From NCBI RefSeq assembly GCF_030818775.1, contig NZ_JAUTAU010000001.1, positions 1,182,001 through 1,246,000 on the forward strand: a DNA stretch of 64,000 bases, read 5' to 3'. Each line of letters starts with the position of its first letter. Position 1 is the stretch's first letter. The notes beneath the pieces were generated by a model. The model was not told where the DNA came from. It did not search any database and saw only the letters and a program-made list of their open reading frames with translations. The stretch comes from Bacillus sp. SORGH_AS_0510. GTDB lineage: Bacteria > Bacillota > Bacilli > Bacillales > Cytobacillaceae. Below are positions 60,467 through 64,000 of the stretch, piece by piece. Both the position numbers and the translations under genes were made by a program.

Positions 60467-61915
60467 ATGAACTGGCCCGTTATCACGCCATTGATTTTCT
60501 TTTTATTAATTATTTTTACAATCGGTCTTTGGTCGAACAAAGTGGTGATCAAATCCAATTCATTCCTCGAGGAGTACTTTCTAGGGGAAAGACAAATGGG
60601 CGGATTTATTCTCGCCATGACCATGGTTGCGACGTATGGAAGTGCCAGTAGTTTTATCGGTGGTCCAGGTATTGCCTATACCCAAGGCTTAGGCTGGGTA
60701 TTGCTAGCGATGGCGCAGCTGGCAACCGGTTATTTTACCTTAATGGTCCTGGGGAAAAAGTTTGCAATTGTTGCTCGGCAGTATAAAGCCATCACTTTAA
60801 TTGATTTCCTGAAGGAGCGATATAAGAGTAAAACGGTCGTGCTGCTTTCTGCAGCAAGTATTATTATTTTTCTGTTTTCCTCGATGACTGCTCAGTGGAT
60901 TGGTGGAGCACGGTTGGTAGAAAGCTTAACAGGACTTTCCTATACCACTGCATTACTGATTTTTGCATTCTCAGTTCTTGTTTTCGTTATTGTTGGCGGC
61001 TTTCGAGCGGTTGCGCTAACGGATACGGTTCAAGGCGTTGTGATGTTCATTGGGACCTTAATACTGCTGATTGCCACCATTAAGGCGGGTGGAGGGATTC
61101 CTAAAATCATTTCTGATTTAGCAGCCGAGAATCCGAACCTGATCAGCCCGTTTGGTGCTCAGCACAATTTAACCCCGGCGTATGTTTCTTCGTTTTGGAT
61201 TTTGGTAGGGGTTGGAGTAGTCGGTTTACCGCAAATTACGGTTCGTGCCATGTCGTATAAAAATTCCAAGGCGATGCATAATGCAATTATTATTGGAACG
61301 ATTGTCGTTGGTTTTATCATGCTTGGGATGCATCTAATAGGTGTGTTTGCGCGTCCTGTTCTACCAAATGTAAAAATTGGAGATACCGTTATGCCATTGC
61401 TATCGATGAAAGTGCTGCCACCTTATGTTGCGGGGATTGTTCTAGCGGCACCAATGGCAGCCATCATGTCTACAGTTGATGCCCTTTTAATTCTAGTAAG
61501 TTCTGCTTTAGTAAAAGATGTTTATTTAAATTACATTAAGCCAAAAGCAGAGGACAATCATATCAAAAAGGTTAGCTTCAGTGTCACAGCAATTATTGGA
61601 ATTCTTGTCATCTTGCTTGCCTTGAGTCCACCTGATTTAATTGTCTGGCTGAATTTGTTCTCGTTCGGCGGTCTTGAATCTGTCTTTATTTGGCCGGTGG
61701 TTTTGGGCTTATATTGGAGTAAAGGGAATAAATATGGGGCCATTACCTCCATGATTGTAGGAATGGGTTCTTATATTCTATTTGATCGATTGCATCCGAA
61801 TGCCTTTGGTGTACATACAGTGGTGCTGCCGATCTTGCTGTCCCTACTTTGTTTTATCATTGTAAGCTTGATGACACGTCAAAAAGAAGTTAGCTTTCAA
61901 ATGAGACAGGAATAA
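60467..61915 (+). CDS. panF: Sodium/pantothenate symporter PanF
   Basis: 482-aa solute:sodium symporter with about 13 TM helices. Family marks: YFLGERQMGGFILAMTMVAT, YGSASSFIGGPGIAYTQGLGWV, GGFRAVALTDTVQGVVM and GAITSMIVG. It imports pantothenate for CoA synthesis. The pairing with the DUF997 gene upstream favours PanF over proline or other SSS substrates. RBS AGGGGGAGA. Not part of the B. subtilis csbA-uvrB neighbourhood. Confidence 0.88.
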   Translation: MNWPVITPLIFFLLIIFTIGLWSNKVVIKSNSFLEEYFLGERQMGGFILAMTMVATYGSASSFIGGPGIAYTQGLGWVLLAMAQLATGYFTLMVLGKKFAIVARQYKAITLIDFLKERYKSKTVVLLSAASIIIFLFSSMTAQWIGGARLVESLTGLSYTTALLIFAFSVLVFVIVGGFRAVALTDTVQGVVMFIGTLILLIATIKAGGGIPKIISDLAAENPNLISPFGAQHNLTPAYVSSFWILVGVGVVGLPQITVRAMSYKNSKAMHNAIIIGTIVVGFIMLGMHLIGVFARPVLPNVKIGDTVMPLLSMKVLPPYVAGIVLAAPMAAIMSTVDALLILVSSALVKDVYLNYIKPKAEDNHIKKVSFSVTAIIGILVILLALSPPDLIVWLNLFSFGGLESVFIWPVVLGLYWSKGNKYGAITSMIVGMGSYILFDRLHPNAFGVHTVVLPILLSLLCFIIVSLMTRQKEVSFQMRQE

Positions 61916-62006
61916 TAAGTCTGTAGTCAATTAATATTTTTGTTGCAATTTTGTTCATAAATTTCTAGAATTAATTAACAGAAATTTATTGAATGAGGTG
62001 TACCCA

Positions 62007-62246
62007 TTGGTAAATGTTATTGAATACATGTCCGCACTTATTTTGCCAGGGTTACTAGTCCTGCTTTTCACACGAGTTACTTACAATCGACTGATCGGCC
62101 TTGTATTAACGGTTGCACTGATCACAGCCTCTGTATATAAAGGGTATACGAATACGTTTGTGTTAATTGTCATTGATGCATTCTCATTGACTGCCGGCTT
62201 CTGGCTAGCGACTAAACTGAAGCCAAGAACCGTGAAGAAGACCTAG
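62007..62246 (+). CDS. csbA: CsbA family membrane protein
   Basis: 79-aa protein with two to three hydrophobic segments (LILPGLLVLLFTRVTYNRLIG, VALITASVYKGY, FVLIVIDAFSLTAGFWLA), matching B. subtilis CsbA, a sigma-B-controlled membrane protein of unknown role. TTG at 62007 has GAGGTG seven bases upstream; a TTG 18 bases earlier has no RBS. No sigma-B promoter was recognised here. It precedes uvrB as in B. subtilis, but a MITE now separates the two. Confidence 0.85.
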   Translation: MVNVIEYMSALILPGLLVLLFTRVTYNRLIGLVLTVALITASVYKGYTNTFVLIVIDAFSLTAGFWLATKLKPRTVKKT

Positions 62247-62265
62247 TAATCTAATAACTCCCCGC

Positions 62266-62297
62266 AAGTCTGTCAGGAAACTGACAGGCTTTTTATT
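62266..62297 (+). terminator. Terminator of csbA
   Basis: AGTCTGTCAG / CTGACAGGCT with a GAAA loop and TTTTTATTATTT tail. The MITE at 62302 is inserted at the end of this T-tract. Confidence 0.88.
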
Positions 62298-62553
62298 ATT
62301 TTCCTTTGTTAAACTGGCCTGTTGATTTCCGCTCCAGGCGCTTCACTTTCCGTGGGTGTTTCGGCGAGCCTCCTCGGCGAAACGCGCCTGCGGGGTCTCG
62401 CCTGAACCATACTCCCACAGGACATTGAATATGCTTCTTCGAATCAACACTGCACGAAGGAAATGCGGTAGCATTTTCGAGGATCTTCGCGCCTTCCGCT
62501 CCAATCAACAGGGTGTAAAAATCAACACTGTTCTTTAACACAGCCTATTATTT
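62294..62553 (-). mobile_element. MITE-like element, copy 3 (244 bp, inverted) with perfect 8-bp target duplication
   Basis: Element 62302-62545 in the opposite orientation to copies 1 and 2, flanked by TATTATTT at 62294-62301 and 62546-62553. Read on the minus strand it starts GGCTGTGTTAAAGAACAGTG and carries CCCTGTTGATTGGAGCGG, AATGCTACCGCATTTCC, GAGACCCCGCAGG and GCGGAAATCAACAGG, ending TTTAACAAAGGA. Exactly as long as copy 2. A minus-strand reading frame through it is not a gene. Confidence 0.9.
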
Positions 62554-62573
62554 ATACAAAAACAACAAAAAAA

Positions 62574-62587
62574 CGAATACTAGTTCG
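62574..62587 (+). promoter_or_regulatory. LexA/DinR SOS box of uvrB
   Basis: CGAATACTAGTTCG matches the Bacillus SOS consensus CGAAC-N4-GTTCG at all but one half-site position. A TAGAAT -10-like element follows at 62620-62625. uvrB is an SOS gene in B. subtilis. Confidence 0.75.
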
Positions 62588-62724
62588 CATATTGTTGGTT
62601 TGTTTTTGGGGTAATGTGGTAGAATGTTAATATGAAATTTTAGAGGATACACTTTCCAGCACCATCCTGGTCCCAAACAATTAATTTAGCTGAAAAGTGA
62701 TTTATATGTACGGGAGGAAATCGT

Positions 62725-64000
62725 GTGAAAGACCAATTTGAATTAGTCTCAGCGTACTCTCCACAGGGGGATCAGCCGGAGGCCATCCGCCAGTTAGTCG
62801 AGGGGATTCGAAATAATAAGCGTCATCAAACGCTCCTTGGGGCAACAGGTACAGGTAAGACCTTCACCGTTTCAAACGTGATTAAAGAAGTAAATAAACC
62901 GACCCTTGTGATCGCCCACAACAAAACATTAGCAGGACAGCTTTACAGTGAGTTTAAAGAATTTTTCCCGAACAATGCCGTAGAGTATTTTGTTAGTTAC
63001 TATGATTACTATCAGCCAGAAGCGTATGTGCCGCAAACCGATACCTTCATTGAAAAGGATGCCAGCATCAACGATGAGATTGATAAGTTACGCCACTCGG
63101 CCACTTCTGCTCTTTTTGAACGGAAAGATGTCATCATCATCGCCAGTGTCTCTTGCATCTATGGTCTCGGTTCGCCTGAAGAATACCGTGAGATGGTTCT
63201 TTCACTTAGAAGCGGTATGGAAATCGAGCGGAATCAACTGCTCCATCGCTTGGTCGATATCCAATATGAACGAAACGATATCGACTTTAAACGTGGGACG
63301 TTTCGTGTTCGCGGAGACGTAGTCGAAATTTTTCCGGTTTCCCGTGACGAGCATTGCGTACGCGTTGAATTTTTCGGTGATGAAATTGACCGGATTCGTG
63401 AAGTGGATGCTCTCACCGGTGAGATTATCGGTGAACGCGAGCATATCGCCATTTTCCCAGCCTCCCACTTCGTTACACGAGAAGAGAAAATGCGCGTTGC
63501 CATTCAGAACATTGAAAAAGAACTTGAGGAACGGCTAGAGGTACTTCGGTCTGAGGACAAACTGCTTGAAGCGCAGCGGATCGAACAGCGGACCCGTTAT
63601 GATTTAGAAATGATGAGAGAAATGGGTTTTTGTTCAGGCATTGAGAATTATTCAAGGCACCTGACATTAAGACCTGCAGGTTCAACACCATATACTCTGC
63701 TCGACTATTTTCCAGACGATTTTCTCATGATTATCGATGAGTCACATGTTACCCTACCACAAATCAGGGGTATGTTTAATGGTGACAAAGCAAGGAAACA
63801 AGTCCTTGTGGACCACGGCTTCCGTCTGCCATCGGCTCTTGATAACCGGCCGTTAACGTTTGATGAATTTGATAAGCATGTTCACAACGCCATCTTTGTC
63901 TCAGCGACTCCTGGACCATATGAGCTTGAGCATACACCGGACATGGTTCAGCAAATCATCCGCCCTACTGGACTCTTAGATCCAACGATTGAAGTTCGGC
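62725..64000 (+). CDS. uvrB: Excinuclease ABC subunit B UvrB (5' part, cut by window end)
   Basis: DNA damage recognition helicase of nucleotide excision repair. The visible 425 residues include Walker [13 protein letters not shown], the beta-hairpin region ([24 protein letters not shown]: [16 protein letters not shown]), the UvrB/Mfd interaction domain ([16 protein letters not shown]), the helicase motif [11 protein letters not shown] and VSATPG. No stop codon occurs before position 64000, so the gene continues outside. GTG at 62725 follows CGGGAGG. Controlled by the SOS box at 62574. Confidence 0.97.
   Translation, partial: MKDQFELVSAYSPQGDQPEAIRQLVEGIRNNKRHQTLLGATGTGKTFTVSNVIKEVNKPTLVIAHNKTLAGQLYSEFKEFFPNNAVEYFVSYYDYYQPEAYVPQTDTFIEKDASINDEIDKLRHSATSALFERKDVIIIASVSCIYGLGSPEEYREMVLSLRSGMEIERNQLLHRLVDIQYERNDIDFKRGTFRVRGDVVEIFPVSRDEHCVRVEFFGDEIDRIREVDALTGEIIGEREHIAIFPASHFVTREEKMRVAIQNIEKELEERLEVLRSEDKLLEAQRIEQRTRYDLEMMREMGFCSGIENYSRHLTLRPAGSTPYTLLDYFPDDFLMIIDESHVTLPQIRGMFNGDKARKQVLVDHGFRLPSALDNRPLTFDEFDKHVHNAIFVSATPGPYELEHTPDMVQQIIRPTGLLDPTIEVR

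Noticed and set aside
61919..62006. Sigma-B promoter of csbA, expected from B. subtilis
   Set aside because: No GTTTAA / GGGTAT pair with correct spacing was found in the gap.
62296..62541. 81-aa minus-strand open frame between csbA and uvrB
   Set aside because: Wholly inside MITE copy 3 and crossing its inverted ends; no RBS.

Overview
The window comes from the chromosome of a low-GC, spore-forming Bacillota, almost certainly a member of the Bacillaceae. Gene content and order follow the Bacillus subtilis region from tagO to uvrB: tagO, an LCP ligase (tagV/yvhJ), yvyE, degS-degU, degV/yviA, comFA, comFC, hpf, secA, prfB, yvjA, cccB, ftsE-ftsX, ctpB, minJ, csbA, uvrB. The genus is not fixed by the sequence. 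No rRNA, tRNA, CRISPR array or transposase gene was seen.

Layout. 0-9 kb: cell-wall block with two tagO paralogues around an LCP ligase and a very large secreted nucleotidase preceded by a textbook PhoP box array; three copies of a long hairpin repeat sit next to the tagO genes. 9-17 kb: degSU, degV, a NERD-domain gene inserted in front of comFA, comFC and hpf; comFB and the flagellar block that B. subtilis carries between comFC and hpf are absent. 17-22 kb: a DUF5667 secreted protein with an 11-residue repeat, an APH-fold kinase and secA.

22.5-31.9 kb: the standout. Between secA and prfB lies a block of seven genes: two membrane-anchored NapC/NrfH-like multihaem cytochromes (10 and 12 CXXCH), a membrane-anchored TPR protein, an NHL beta-propeller interrupted by a +1 frameshift, two paralogous secreted hexahaem proteins and a secreted Ig-like/heptahaem protein, 41 CXXCH motifs in all. 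This looks like a route carrying electrons from menaquinol across the membrane and out into or beyond the wall of a Gram-positive cell. The function is inferred, not shown.

32-48.5 kb: a SEC-C/TPR protein, prfB with its RF2 autoregulatory frameshift, yvjA, cccB, ftsEX with an M23 hydrolase directly downstream, ctpB, minJ, an MFS transporter, an ABC exporter, a CmpB-like membrane protein and a chromate transporter. 48.8-56.7 kb: a polar amino acid ABC importer, a His/Met/Asp-rich small membrane protein paired with a polyferredoxin-type membrane protein, and a cadC-cadA-czcD heavy-metal block in which cadA has an in-frame TGA exactly where the first Cys of its CXXC metal site should be. 56.9-64 kb: a surface beta-propeller gene split by a one-base change in an A6 run, a YhdT/PanF sodium-pantothenate symporter pair, csbA and the start of uvrB (cut by the window edge) with an SOS box.

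Non-coding structure is rich: three copies of a 183-244 bp MITE-like element with inverted ends and 8-bp target duplications (two are inside the cytochrome block, one is between csbA and uvrB), two arrays of a 21-bp-phased GCGGAA repeat, and two arrays with a period of about 51-52 bp, all in gaps downstream of genes. Several disruptions (NHL gene, propeller gene, cadA) could be real mutations, recoding, or base-call errors, and this is stated where relevant.
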